64,000 bases of DNA from JAUIAI01 sp045106815 (GCA_045106815.1 JBGCFG010000044.1:1-64000); one strand, 5' to 3'; counted from the first letter of the stretch, positions 33,235 through 42,930 are shown. Notes: generated by a model not told the origin, from the letters alone. A program made the numbers and translations.

Positions 33235-33633
33235 ATGCCATCACAAGTTCATCCGGAAGACGTTCAGATCACGTTTGTGAGGGCCCAGGGCGCAGGCGGT
33301 CAGAATGTCAATAAAGTGTCCAGCGCTGTGCAACTGCGATTCGATATTCGCGCCTCCCGTTTGCCAGCCGACGTCAAAGACAGGCTGCTGGCAACCGCAG
33401 ACCGGCGCATCTCGCGCGATGGTGTGCTGACGTTCAAAGCGCAACGTTTTCGGACCCAGGAAGCGAACCGTGAAGACGCATTGGCGCGTCTGAACGCGCT
33501 GGTGGCGAAGGCGGCAGTGCCGCCCAGAAAGCGAGTTGCAACTCGCCCAACATTGGCTTCCAAGCGTCGGCGGCTGGACAACAAACAAGCGCGCTCGAAA
33601 GTGAAGAGCCAGCGGAGCAGGCCTGACTACTAG
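33235..33633 (+). CDS. arfB: Alternative ribosome-rescue factor ArfB
   Basis: This peptidyl-tRNA hydrolase (132 residues) frees ribosomes stalled on broken mRNA. The catalytic GGQ is at residues 21-23 (AQGAGGQNVNKVSSAVQLRFD), and the basic C-terminal tail (RPTLASKRRRLDNKQARSKVKSQR) that enters the mRNA channel is present. The ATG at 33235 has TAAGGG at good spacing; one codon pair earlier (33229) is also possible. It is divergent from the Rieske gene. Confidence 0.9.
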   Translation: MPSQVHPEDVQITFVRAQGAGGQNVNKVSSAVQLRFDIRASRLPADVKDRLLATADRRISRDGVLTFKAQRFRTQEANREDALARLNALVAKAAVPPRKRVATRPTLASKRRRLDNKQARSKVKSQRSRPDY

Positions 33634-33663
33634 GATTGGCCAGATGCAGGATTGGCCAGATGC
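33632..33663. repeat. Exact 16-bp tandem duplication
   Basis: AGGATTGGCCAGATGC occurs twice in direct succession, beginning at the arfB stop codon and filling the gap before the kinase stop. It looks like a slippage duplication without clear function. Confidence 0.85.
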
Positions 33664-33670
33664 CTAAGCG

Positions 33671-36157
33671 CTAGTCGCTGGCATCGCTGACTTCGGCAAG
33701 ATCAACCGGCAGCAGTGGCTCATCGCGAGTGAGCAATCGCTCGACTCGCAACGTTAGTTGGGATAAATCGATCGGCTTTGGCCAGTAAGCGTCAAAGCCC
33801 GCATCCAGGCCCGCCTGCACTTGTTCCGGTGCAGCATCAGCCGAGATTGCGACACAGGTCAAATTGAACAGGGTTGGGTGCGAACGCACGGCACTGATGA
33901 GCTCATAGCCATCCATCTCGGGCATATTGATGTCCGCAAGCAGGATGTCAGGACGACGCTCGATCAAGAAGTCGAGCGCCAGTCGGCCGTTTTCCAGGTG
34001 GATGACCTTAAAGCCATTACGGCGCTGCAACGCGTCGGTGATTAATACGGCGTTCAGCCGGTCATCTTCGGCATACACAATCAGGGCTTCTCCGTCGGCC
34101 GTGGCACCGGCTGAAGGCGCTTGTGGCAAAGAGCCGGTCGCTGCAAGCCCTGACTTGGGAACTAATTGCTCGCTCTCGATTTTAGACCGGTCGGCGGCTT
34201 TTTCAAGGTGGAGGCGAAAACATGATCCTTTTCCTGGCGTGCTCTTCACCGTAATACGCCCCCCCATTGCCTCAGCCAGTGCCTGAGAGACGCTAAGCCC
34301 CAGACCGACGCCTTTCGCGGTCGTGGTGTTTTCGGCACCCAGCCGATTAAACGGCTGGAACAATTGCTTGATTTTGTCCTGGCTGATGCCGCACCCACGA
34401 TCGATGATGGACACGCAGTATCGGTTATCAATATCCTGAACCACCACATGAACGGTGGAGTCGCGTGGACTGTAGTTCAATGCATTCGATAACAAATGTC
34501 CCAGTACCTGAGCCAGCGCGTGGGCGTCAGCCATGACGGTGCCGCCCCCTGTCAAAGTCGTCAAAGAGAGCGTGACCCCTTTGTCATGGGCGAGTGATCG
34601 GCCCAGGGCTGTGCACTCTTCAACCACGGTTGTGAGATCGACTTCCTGCCGCTGAATCCAGTTGTCCCGCTGTTCCAGGCGGGTCAGGTTAAGCATGTTG
34701 TCAATCAGATCAAGCAGTCGCAGGCCGGCAGTTTCGATGTGCGAAAGGCGCTCGCGCTGAGTCTCAGCCAGCGGAAAGACCGGGTCGCTCATCATGAGTT
34801 GAGCAAAACCCAATACACCATTGAGCGGAGTCCGTAGCTCGTGATTCACACGCGACATGAATTCTGTCTTCACCGCGCTCGCCTGTTCGGCAGCCGTTTT
34901 GTCTTGCTGCAGTTGCTTTAACTCCGTGGCATCAGTGATAAAGCCATACCAGGCAATCATTCGGTTATTGGCTGGCTTAGGCATTGCGTATCCGACCAGG
35001 TGGCGGATCTCTTTGCCTGCAACAACCAGGCGAAACTCGTCTTTCCAGGGTTTCATCGAGCCGGCGGATCGCTCCAAAGAGCGAATGACACGATGGATGT
35101 CGTGTCGATGAATTTTTTCGACAAAGAGCTGGAAGTCTCTTCTGATGTCTGCTGGCTTGAGTTCACAAAGCTTCAGCACGCCATCGCTGACAAACGAGAC
35201 ATTTGATTCCTCAAGACTCGCTGCTTCAAGCTGGAAAAAGAACCCCGGCACATGACGCGCAACCTGAGCCAGCAGAATGTCTCGATCGGTTTCATGCTTT
35301 TGCCGCGACACCATCTCGAGCAGGGCGCTAACGCGACCACGCAGACCTGTCTGGCGGCCATGCTTATCAAGCAGCGGCTCAACTGAAACCTGCAACCAGT
35401 TGGGTCCTTCGGGCGTTTCCAACTGAATGAGCGTCGGATCAAGATGTTGGCGCTCACGCAGCAAGTCTGTCATTTGCTGGGCGGGTTTGATTGGCCGGCC
35501 GCTACTATCGCAGACTAAAGCTGTGGGAAGTTTTTGTCCGATTTGCAGTTGCCAGCCCTGCATGGCGTTGGCATCAACGTTCGCGGTTGACCAGGTGACC
35601 AATTGATCAGCGTCGATTTCCCAAAACTGGTCAACACTCAGGCGACTCATCTTGTTGAGCCGTGCCTGGCTCTGGCTGGCCCGCAACTGTGCGCTCCGCT
35701 TTTCCAGCAGGCCAGCTGCGATCTGACCGAGTCGTTCAAGCGCTTCTCGCTGTTCCGGCGTTAACTGATGCGAGGCATGATCGAGAACTGAGAACGCACC
35801 AATGACCTGACCATCCACAACCAGCGGTACTGCCGCATAGTGCCGCAGCGTAGGAAACTGAATAAACAAGGCATTTTTTTCGTAGCCTTCGGTGACCGTA
35901 ATGTCAGGCACCTCATGCAGGCGCGGGTCAGAAACCACCAGGTCGCAAAGTGTGCCGCGTTGCGGCAACTCTTTCAGCGTTAGGCCGTGACTCGCTACCA
36001 CCCATTGAGTGGTGCCATCGACCAGACTGACAAGACTCATATCGCTTTCGCAAAGCGTCGCCGCCATCTCGCAGCAGCTGACCAGGGTTGGCTCCGTGTG
36101 CTCCCGCAAGCTGTGAATCAAGGTTGCAAGTTCAACAGGTCTGCTGAAGGCCGACAT
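33671..36157 (-). CDS. Hybrid sensor histidine kinase (GAF-PAS-HisKA-HATPase-REC)
   Basis: This 828-residue cytoplasmic sensor kinase begins with a GAF domain (about 20-155, including AAVPLVVDGQVIGAFSVLD). A PAS-like region (about 300-405) and a HisKA box (MSRVNHELRTPLNGVLGF, phospho-acceptor H439) follow. The HATPase has LSNALNYSPRDS, DRGCGIS and GVGLGLSVSQALAEAMGG. A C-terminal receiver has phospho-acceptor D742 (LLADINMPEMDGYELI). There are no membrane segments, so the signal is likely cytosolic. No separate response regulator lies nearby; phosphotransfer to an unlinked partner is expected. Confidence 0.9.
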   Translation of the reverse strand: MSAFSRPVELATLIHSLREHTEPTLVSCCEMAATLCESDMSLVSLVDGTTQWVVASHGLTLKELPQRGTLCDLVVSDPRLHEVPDITVTEGYEKNALFIQFPTLRHYAAVPLVVDGQVIGAFSVLDHASHQLTPEQREALERLGQIAAGLLEKRSAQLRASQSQARLNKMSRLSVDQFWEIDADQLVTWSTANVDANAMQGWQLQIGQKLPTALVCDSSGRPIKPAQQMTDLLRERQHLDPTLIQLETPEGPNWLQVSVEPLLDKHGRQTGLRGRVSALLEMVSRQKHETDRDILLAQVARHVPGFFFQLEAASLEESNVSFVSDGVLKLCELKPADIRRDFQLFVEKIHRHDIHRVIRSLERSAGSMKPWKDEFRLVVAGKEIRHLVGYAMPKPANNRMIAWYGFITDATELKQLQQDKTAAEQASAVKTEFMSRVNHELRTPLNGVLGFAQLMMSDPVFPLAETQRERLSHIETAGLRLLDLIDNMLNLTRLEQRDNWIQRQEVDLTTVVEECTALGRSLAHDKGVTLSLTTLTGGGTVMADAHALAQVLGHLLSNALNYSPRDSTVHVVVQDIDNRYCVSIIDRGCGISQDKIKQLFQPFNRLGAENTTTAKGVGLGLSVSQALAEAMGGRITVKSTPGKGSCFRLHLEKAADRSKIESEQLVPKSGLAATGSLPQAPSAGATADGEALIVYAEDDRLNAVLITDALQRRNGFKVIHLENGRLALDFLIERRPDILLADINMPEMDGYELISAVRSHPTLFNLTCVAISADAAPEQVQAGLDAGFDAYWPKPIDLSQLTLRVERLLTRDEPLLPVDLAEVSDASD

Positions 36158-36327
36158 TCCGTCAAGAGTCTCTGTGTTGTGATGGTTGTGATTTTTTGAA
36201 CGATTGCAGTCTGACTACCCGTGAACCCAAGCGCGTCGTGGGACACCTTAACAATGACTGACTGGCTTGTGTAAATGCCTGACTGATTCACTGGAATCGT
36301 TTACAAATAGAAACTGATTCCTAGCTG

Positions 36328-36355
36328 TATGCGCTTGCAGTACGCGCTTGCAATA
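36328..36355. repeat. Short direct repeat upstream of the kinase gene
   Basis: GCGCTTGCAGTAC and GCGCTTGCAATAG stand side by side with two differences, in the 222-bp gap upstream of the kinase. Tandem spacing of 13 bp suggests either slippage or adjacent binding half-sites. The remaining part of the gap shows no gene. Confidence 0.5.
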
Positions 36356-36379
36356 GCAGCCTGATGATCACAAGGCAGG

Positions 36380-37150
36380 TTATTCACCCTGAGCTTCATT
36401 GAGGAAGCGATCGATTTCCACGGCGACCTCATCGAGCTGGCCATTGAATTCATGGTCTGCTCCGTCGATTTCGACTTGTTCGGATCCTGGCGCAAGCCAC
36501 AACCAGAACCGCCGCAACCATGCCCAACGCAAAGTCATTTGGTGGCCTTCGCTCCCGTACACATCAAGGATGCGCGGGAAGTTGTCGCCTGTAGAACCGA
36601 TTGAGCCGGTTATGCCTGTCATGATCCAGGTATCAAAGGGGGCGTTCTTTTGCTGTTCAAAGTACACATTGGCAATCCAGTGACCCACCAGGGCAGGTGC
36701 TTGATCATACCGACTGCGTAACCAGGTGGCGGCTGCATTGATGCGCTTGAAGCCATTGGGAAATGTGTTTGGATATGCTTCGGCGCCCTCGCAGTCGCGT
36801 TCAACCAGCGGCATCTGCAGCGCCAGTACTGGGTAGCCCAATTCGCTCAGAGATAATGCCAAGTCGGTCATGAAGTGACTGGCAAGCGTTTGCCCCGGTC
36901 CGTGAGCAATCACAAAAGGTTTTTTATCTGTGCTGCCTTCGTAGTACATCGCGAGAAAAGAGCGCGACTCCTGACCGTCGGCAAGCGAAATGTCGGTTGG
37001 TTCTCCGTCAAACGCTGCAAGCCTAACTTCTTCTGCGACACCCGCCTCTCGAACTGGGTCGAGTTTGCAGTCTGATGCGTTGGCCGAGCTGGCTAGTGCG
37101 AACCAAACAGCGCAAAACAGTGCCTTGTTAAGTTGCTGGCGAAACGACAT
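36380..37150 (-). CDS. DUF3530-like alpha/beta-hydrolase-fold protein, no evident nucleophile
   Basis: A 256-residue protein with a signal peptide (about 1-25, ending SSANA) and alpha/beta-hydrolase features: FVIAHGPGQTLASHFMTDLALSLSELGYPVLALQMPL and a nucleophile-elbow-like ALVGHWIANVYFEQ. Where active enzymes have GxSxG it reads GHWIA, with Trp in place of Ser, so hydrolase activity is doubtful. It resembles DUF3530 proteins of unknown function. It follows valS by 11 bp on the same strand. Confidence 0.6.
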   Translation of the reverse strand: MSFRQQLNKALFCAVWFALASSANASDCKLDPVREAGVAEEVRLAAFDGEPTDISLADGQESRSFLAMYYEGSTDKKPFVIAHGPGQTLASHFMTDLALSLSELGYPVLALQMPLVERDCEGAEAYPNTFPNGFKRINAAATWLRSRYDQAPALVGHWIANVYFEQQKNAPFDTWIMTGITGSIGSTGDNFPRILDVYGSEGHQMTLRWAWLRRFWLWLAPGSEQVEIDGADHEFNGQLDEVAVEIDRFLNEAQGE

Positions 37151-37161
37151 GACTGGCTACC

Positions 37162-40100
37162 TCAGGATTGACTGGCTGAAAGTTTTTCGAGTTGTTCATT
37201 GACGCGGCTAAGGGTTGACTCAAACTTGAGCAAGCGCTCGCGTTCTTGGGCGACAACATTTGCCGGTGCTCGCTCGGTGAAGCTGGCGTTACCAAGCTTC
37301 CCGTTTGCTTTAGTGATTTCGGTTTGCAGGCGAGCAGCTTCTTTACCAAGCCGCGCAAGCTCAGCGTCTCGATCGATTTCGACCATCAGCATCAGCCGGT
37401 TTTCATTGACGATTTGCACCGGCGCGATTGAGTCAGCCGGCAGCTCCGACACAACATCAACTTTTGACAAACGCGCCAGAGCCATCAAATACGGTGTGAA
37501 GTCATTGAGCTGCTCGGCATTGCCGGTGGCCATGAGTGGCAGTTTCTGGCCTGGTGGGATGGACATTTCTCCCCTGAGTGCGCGGCAGGCATCAATGAGT
37601 GATCTGAGTTCAGCCATCCAGCTTTCGGCCTTCTCGTCGATCTTGCCAGGCTCTGTTTGCGGATAACGCTGCACGCAAATAGAAAAGCGCTGGGCGGCAA
37701 GGGCTTGCTGAAGATCTTCTCCCGACAGCGTTTGCTCCCCTCGTTCGCCGTAACGGTGAGCGAGTGGCGCAACGGCCTGCCACAGCGCCTCGGTAATGAA
37801 CGGAATGATCGGGTGAGCCAGGCGCAGCACTGTTTCGAGTGTGCGAACAAGCGTTCGGCGGGTAGCTCTTTGCTCTGCGCCCGAGTCGCGGCCGAGCTGC
37901 ACTTTTGCAATTTCCAGATACCAGTCGCAGAACTCGTTCCAGATGAATTCATAGATTGATCGCGCAGCCAGATCGAAGCGGTACTCTAGCAACTGCTTCT
38001 CAATGTCAGCTTCAACACGCTGCAGGGACGACGTAATCCAGCGGTCGGCCTGACTAAAGGTGAGGTATTTTTCGTTCGTGTCACCGTCACCAGTGATACC
38101 GCATTGCAGTGCACTGTGAGGTTCCAGGCCGCAATCATGGCCTTCGCAATTCATCAAGACAAAGCGACTCGCATTCCAGAGCTTGTTGCAAAAGTTTCGG
38201 TAGCCCTCGGCACGGCTGAGATCAAAGTTAATGTTGCGACCGGGTGTTGCCATGGCGGCAAACGTGAAGCGCAAGGCATCCGCGCCATGCGGCGCAATGC
38301 CGTCTGGAAATTCTTTGCGGGTTCGTTTCGAAATGCGTTCGGCGTCGCGCGGGTTCATCAGGCCCGTGGTGCGCTTTTTGAGCAGCGTCTCAAGGTCAAC
38401 ACCGTCGATCAGGTCAATCGGGTCCAGTGTGTTGCCCTTGGATTTCGACATTTTCTGGCCTTCGCCATCGCGCACAAGCGCGTGTACGTAGACCTCTTTG
38501 AAAGGGACTTTATCGGTGAATGCAGTGGTCATCATGACCATACGCGCGACCCAGAAAAAGATAATGTCAAAGCCGGTCACGAGAACCGAAGAGGGCATGT
38601 ACTGCTCGAGGGCGGGCTGTAGCACCGGCCTGCCTTCTTTAAAAGGTTCCTGCTCGTTTGCCAGGGTCGAAAAAGGCACTAGTGCTGATGAGAACCAGGT
38701 ATCCAAAACATCTTCATCTCGCGCGATCGGGCCATCGTAGCCTTGTCTGCTTGCTTCGGCGCGCGCAGAAGCTTCGTCCCGTGCCACAAAGATGCGGCCA
38801 TCGTGAATCGCGTTGCCTTGGTCGTCTGCAGGGTACCAGGCAGGAATCTGGTGGCCCCACCAGAGCTGACGTGAGATGCACCAGTCCTGAATATTTTCAA
38901 GCCAGTGGTTGTAGGTCGCCGTCCAGTTTTCCGGCACAAAGCGGATGCTGCCATCAGCGACCACGGCCAGCGATTTTTCGGCAATGGATTGGCCAGCCAG
39001 GGGTGAGTCCGCAGGTCCTGGTTTGCTCATCGCTACGAACCACTGATCGGTGAGCATGGGCTCAACAATCTGGTTCGTTCGTTCGCAGCGCGGAACCATC
39101 AGTTTGTGGGCTTCAGTTTCTTGCAGCAGGCCCAATTCTTCAAGATCAGAGACGATCTGGCGCCGGGCTTCGAAGCGGTCCATTTGCCGATAGCGGGCCG
39201 GTGCATTGTCATTGACCTTCGCATGTAGATCGAGCACATCGATCATCGGCAGGTCATGCCGTTGACCCACCGCGAAGTCGTTGAAATCGTGCGCGGGGGT
39301 TACCTTTACAACCCCGGTACCGAACTCAGGATCAACGTAGTCATCGGCAATGATCGGTATCTCGCGCCAAATGTGCTGACTCGTCACCGGGTCTTGCTCA
39401 AGATCAGTTGCTGACAAGGGCAGGCGGATCGTCTTGCCGATGAGATGGGTGTAGCGATCATCTTCGGGGTGCACCATCACCGCCGTATCCCCAAGCATGG
39501 TCTCGGGTCTGGTCGTGGCCACGGTGAGGTGGCCGCTGCCGTCAGTCAGCGGGTATTGAATGTGCCAGAGTGAACCATTTTCTTCCGTGCTTTCGACTTC
39601 AAGATCAGACACCGCCGTCATCAGCGTGGGGTCCCAATTGACCAGTCGCTTGCCCCGATAAATCAGACCTTGCTGATACAGTTCAACAAACACCTCGCGG
39701 ACGATGGCTGACAAGGTGTCGTCCATCGTGAAGTACTCAAGTGCCCAGTCAGTGGACGCGCCCATCCGGCGCATTTGGCGGGTAATGTTGGAGCCTGACT
39801 CCTGCTTCCACTCCCAGACACGATCAACGAATTTCTCGCGGCCAAGGTCGTGCCGCGACTGACCGCTTTGCTCCAATTGCCGGCTCACCACAATCTGGGT
39901 GGCGATACCGGCGTGATCGGTACCGGGGAGCCACAAGGTGTTTTCTCCCTTCATGCGATGAAAGCGAGTGAGGGAGTCCATGACGGTTTGATTAAACGCA
40001 TGGCCCATGTGGAGCGTGCCGGTCACGTTTGGCGGCGGCAACTGGATGCAAAAGGCATCGGTTTCTGGTTTGTCGCCCGCGGCAAAGTAACCACGCGACT

Positions 40101-40200
40101 CCCAGCGTTGATACCAGTCAGTCTCGATGGCGGTTGGCTCAAAGCTCTTGCTCAGGCTGTCCAGTAACGGCGTGCTGTTGGGGTCGGTCATTGTTGTCAT
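37162..40200 (-). CDS. valS: Valyl-tRNA synthetase
   Basis: This class I aminoacyl-tRNA synthetase (1012 residues; E. coli ValRS has 951) charges tRNA-Val and edits misactivated Thr. The HIGH-type motif is GTLHMGHAF near residue 60, and KMSKSKGN lies near residue 575. The C-terminal coiled-coil arm (AELARLGKEAARLQTEITKANGKLGN) is also present. The ATG at 40200 fits the family start (FEPTAIETDWYQRW); the frame upstream to 40299 overlaps the hypothetical gene. No good SD is visible. Confidence 0.95.
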   Translation of the reverse strand: MTTMTDPNSTPLLDSLSKSFEPTAIETDWYQRWESRGYFAAGDKPETDAFCIQLPPPNVTGTLHMGHAFNQTVMDSLTRFHRMKGENTLWLPGTDHAGIATQIVVSRQLEQSGQSRHDLGREKFVDRVWEWKQESGSNITRQMRRMGASTDWALEYFTMDDTLSAIVREVFVELYQQGLIYRGKRLVNWDPTLMTAVSDLEVESTEENGSLWHIQYPLTDGSGHLTVATTRPETMLGDTAVMVHPEDDRYTHLIGKTIRLPLSATDLEQDPVTSQHIWREIPIIADDYVDPEFGTGVVKVTPAHDFNDFAVGQRHDLPMIDVLDLHAKVNDNAPARYRQMDRFEARRQIVSDLEELGLLQETEAHKLMVPRCERTNQIVEPMLTDQWFVAMSKPGPADSPLAGQSIAEKSLAVVADGSIRFVPENWTATYNHWLENIQDWCISRQLWWGHQIPAWYPADDQGNAIHDGRIFVARDEASARAEASRQGYDGPIARDEDVLDTWFSSALVPFSTLANEQEPFKEGRPVLQPALEQYMPSSVLVTGFDIIFFWVARMVMMTTAFTDKVPFKEVYVHALVRDGEGQKMSKSKGNTLDPIDLIDGVDLETLLKKRTTGLMNPRDAERISKRTRKEFPDGIAPHGADALRFTFAAMATPGRNINFDLSRAEGYRNFCNKLWNASRFVLMNCEGHDCGLEPHSALQCGITGDGDTNEKYLTFSQADRWITSSLQRVEADIEKQLLEYRFDLAARSIYEFIWNEFCDWYLEIAKVQLGRDSGAEQRATRRTLVRTLETVLRLAHPIIPFITEALWQAVAPLAHRYGERGEQTLSGEDLQQALAAQRFSICVQRYPQTEPGKIDEKAESWMAELRSLIDACRALRGEMSIPPGQKLPLMATGNAEQLNDFTPYLMALARLSKVDVVSELPADSIAPVQIVNENRLMLMVEIDRDAELARLGKEAARLQTEITKANGKLGNASFTERAPANVVAQERERLLKFESTLSRVNEQLEKLSASQS

Positions 40201-40249
40201 GAGGAGGGGTGGGACGGGGGCTGCCGCGCTTGGGCGGCTTACCTGATGT

Positions 40250-40723
40250 TTACTGACGACGGTCTGAGCGTAGCCGGCTGAGTTCTTCTGCAATGGCACG
40301 GGAGACTGACTCGCGCACAGCCTGACGCAAGGTTGATTTAATCTCTGCCATCAGGCGCTCAGTACCGCGATCAATCATCTCTTCAAATTGCTCCGCGAGA
40401 GGCCCTTCGACAAAACCGTCTGTCCGTCGCAGCATGCGCTGCAAGACGCTGCGCTCAACATCCAGTGAAAGCTTGCGCCACTGCTCGTCATTCAGGCCGT
40501 CGCTGGCGGCCGGTGTCTTGGCGGGTAGCGGTAGGACTTCAGTGAGCTTGGGTATTGACTCTGCGTCTTCACCCGGGGTGGCCTGCTTGGCCTCCTCAAT
40601 GAATTGGCGCAAGTCGAGGTCTTTACCGAACGCCTTCTCAAGCGCGTCGTGCTCAGCGGTGCCTTCAGCAGGGAGGCCTTCGGTTTTATCGGCTGGCTGG
40701 TCTGGGTCGGTCGATTCACTCAT
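40250..40723 (-). CDS. Conserved-position hypothetical between holC and valS
   Basis: A 157-residue acidic protein without membrane segments. The first half is low-complexity. The second half is helical (GPLAEQFEEMIDRGTERLMAEIKSTLRQAVRESVSRAIAEEL). In other Burkholderiales a small DUF2486-type gene occupies this same position, and I suspect a positional homologue, although sequence similarity is not evident by eye. It starts 15 bp after the holC stop and ends 49 bp before valS, so it is cotranscribed. Confidence 0.65.
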   Translation of the reverse strand: MSESTDPDQPADKTEGLPAEGTAEHDALEKAFGKDLDLRQFIEEAKQATPGEDAESIPKLTEVLPLPAKTPAASDGLNDEQWRKLSLDVERSVLQRMLRRTDGFVEGPLAEQFEEMIDRGTERLMAEIKSTLRQAVRESVSRAIAEELSRLRSDRRQ

Positions 40724-40738
40724 TGGTTGAGGTTCCCG

Positions 40739-41158
40739 TTAGCCCGCCAGGTCATGGCGGGTCATTTCGTAGCCGCGGTCACGGTAAAAACGCCACCGCT
40801 CACGCGCTGCTGCGCGATCATCTTCGTGCTGGGCGACCAGTTCGATCAGTCGTTCAAAACGACCAAAAACCGGTGGCGGGCTGGCGCCCAGATTCACGAT
40901 AACACCATGGTGATCGGTCGCCAATGAATCGCAAGCGAGCACTATCGGCGTCTGCGGCGCTAACGTATCAGTATGCATGACGTGGGGGATGAAGTCGCGC
41001 TGGGAAAAGCTCCACAGCTGTTTGTCGAATTGCTTCAACAGCGCTTCATCATCCGCCCAGACCACGGCCTGATGGCCGGCACGATAGATTTTTCGTACAA
41101 GCCGGCAGGCATAGGCCAGTTTGTCAGCAGTATTAAAGTGAAAGTCGACCCGCGTCAT
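40739..41158 (-). CDS. holC: DNA polymerase III chi subunit
   Basis: This clamp-loader accessory subunit (139 residues) bridges the psi subunit and SSB. The N-terminal VDFHFNTADKLAYACRLVRKIYRAGHQAVVWADDEALLKQFDKQLWSF and the later FIPHVMHTDTLAPQTPIVLA are typical of HolC. Its ATG shares one base with the pepA stop (TGATG), indicating translational coupling. Confidence 0.92.
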   Translation of the reverse strand: MTRVDFHFNTADKLAYACRLVRKIYRAGHQAVVWADDEALLKQFDKQLWSFSQRDFIPHVMHTDTLAPQTPIVLACDSLATDHHGVIVNLGASPPPVFGRFERLIELVAQHEDDRAAARERWRFYRDRGYEMTRHDLAG

Positions 41159-42633
41159 CAGACCCCGGCACGCAAGGCGAGCAAACGGGTCAGCATCGGG
41201 ACCGGTCGGCCACTCGAGCCTTTATTGGCACCCGAATGCCAAGCAGTGCCGGCGATATCCAGGTGCGCCCAGTCGTAGGCTTTTGTATAACGCTCCAGGA
41301 AGCAGGCTGCGGTAACAGCGCCCGCGTCGCGCCCGCCGACGTTGGCCATGTCCGCAAACGGTGACTTGATCTGTTTTTGGTAAGCGTCGTCGAGCGGCAT
41401 GCGCCAGCAGGTGTCCATGCTGTAACGGCCCGCAGACAAGATCTCGTCGGCCAGATCGTCTTCACGAGCGAATAGGCCGGTATGCACATGGCCCAAAGCG
41501 ACAACACAGGCGCCAGTAAGGGTCGCCAGATCAATCACTGTTTGTGGTTTGAAGCGTTCTGCATAGGTGAGGGCATCACAAAGGATGAGGCGACCTTCTG
41601 CATCAGTATTGAGAATTTCGATCGTCTGTCCGGACATGCTGGTCACAATGTCGCCAGGTCTGGTGGCGGTGCCGCTCGGCATGTTTTCACAGGTCGGTAC
41701 AAGCACAACCAGATTGATCTTGAGTTTCATTTCGGCCACCGCGCGCATGGTGCCCAGAACCGAGGCGGCGCCACCCATGTCGTACTTCATTTCATCCATG
41801 CCGGCAGACGGTTTGATTGAAATGCCGCCAGTATCGAAAGTGATGCCTTTACCCACGAGCACCGTCGGCTTCTTGTTGGCGCCCGCGCCGTTGTATTGCA
41901 TCACGATGAGTTTTGGTGGTTGCGCAGAGCCCTGCGCGACCGAAAGCAGCGAGAACATCTTTAACTGCTCCATCTGCTTTTTCTCAAGTATCTGTACCTT
42001 GAATTTGAACTCGCGCCCCATCTTGCGAGCCGTATCGGCCAGATAGGTGGGCGTGCAAATGTTGGGTGGCAGATTACCCAGATCGCGGGTGAGGTCCATG
42101 CCGTTTGCCGTTGCCTGCGCGCGCGCGAGCACGCCCTTGATTAGCTTACCTTTGGCCGAGGGGCAGGCAAGGGCGACTTTGGCCAGAGTCGCGGGCTTCT
42201 TGGAGGCCTGACTCTTCAGTTGATCGAAGCGATAAGCCACGGTACGGGCTGCCAGCACTTCCTGCTCAACAAGCCACTCCGGGTCCTGGCCATCTACCGG
42301 TGCCTGATTTAAAAGACTCGTCACCTCGCTGGTGCCAAGTGAAATAGCCCGACGGTAGATCCCTTTGCAGGCGTCAATGAACGCTTGCGGTTTGGCCTTG
42401 CGATCATCTCCTAGCGAAACCAGCAATACGCGCTTTGCTGGCGCAGCAGTATGGAGTAGCAAATAACTCCCAGGACTGTCACCCAGATCGCCTGACTTCA
42501 GCGCTTGCTGAATGGCTGCATCTACGGGTTCTGCCAAGGCGCTGCCATCGGCACGCTTCTGGGCAAGGACTGGCACGATAAGGCATCCGGTTTTGAGCTT
42601 GTCGACGGGTAAAGGCTTGACGCTAAATTGCAT
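41158..42633 (-). CDS. pepA: Leucyl aminopeptidase (PepA family)
   Basis: This M17 family di-metal aminopeptidase (491 residues; E. coli PepA has 503) has the family signature NTDAEGRLILCDAL and metal/catalytic residues in GKGITFDTGGISIKPSAGMDEMKYDM. It releases N-terminal residues and in some bacteria also binds DNA. The ATG at 42633 is chosen because the family begins with a motif like MQFSVKPLP; the longer frame enters the divergent lptF region. Confidence 0.94.
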   Translation of the reverse strand: MQFSVKPLPVDKLKTGCLIVPVLAQKRADGSALAEPVDAAIQQALKSGDLGDSPGSYLLLHTAAPAKRVLLVSLGDDRKAKPQAFIDACKGIYRRAISLGTSEVTSLLNQAPVDGQDPEWLVEQEVLAARTVAYRFDQLKSQASKKPATLAKVALACPSAKGKLIKGVLARAQATANGMDLTRDLGNLPPNICTPTYLADTARKMGREFKFKVQILEKKQMEQLKMFSLLSVAQGSAQPPKLIVMQYNGAGANKKPTVLVGKGITFDTGGISIKPSAGMDEMKYDMGGAASVLGTMRAVAEMKLKINLVVLVPTCENMPSGTATRPGDIVTSMSGQTIEILNTDAEGRLILCDALTYAERFKPQTVIDLATLTGACVVALGHVHTGLFAREDDLADEILSAGRYSMDTCWRMPLDDAYQKQIKSPFADMANVGGRDAGAVTAACFLERYTKAYDWAHLDIAGTAWHSGANKGSSGRPVPMLTRLLALRAGV

Positions 42634-42768
42634 TGAGAACTCCGTAGCTGCAGCCAGGATGCCTGGCCACTCGGTTAAGACATGATCAGATTGGGAAGGA
42701 TCAGGCCGAGTCGGTCGCAGGGCGAACGGCGCGACTCGACCAAAAAAGTCGGCGGCAACAGTGCTTTT

Positions 42769-42794
42769 ATTGTTGTCCAGCCAACAATTATAGC
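42769..42794. promoter_or_regulatory. Inverted repeat in the pepA-lptF divergent region
   Basis: ATTGTTG-TCCAGC-CAACAAT is a perfect 7-bp inverted repeat in the 297-bp gap between pepA and lptF. A TATAGC hexamer (42789-42794) adjoins it and could be the -10 element of a plus-strand promoter, with the repeat occupying its spacer. The -35 match is poor. The rest of the gap shows no gene. Confidence 0.35.
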
Positions 42795-42930
42795 CGCCGA
42801 TGCCATAAACTTTAGCTATTCGCCGATGGCTGGCGTACAGATGAGTCGGCGTGTACCTGTCGCCGTCCGCGACGCCGGGGCACACTGTCGTGTCTCGGTG
42901 AACTCCTCGATGCCGGGTCTTTGGTTGCCG

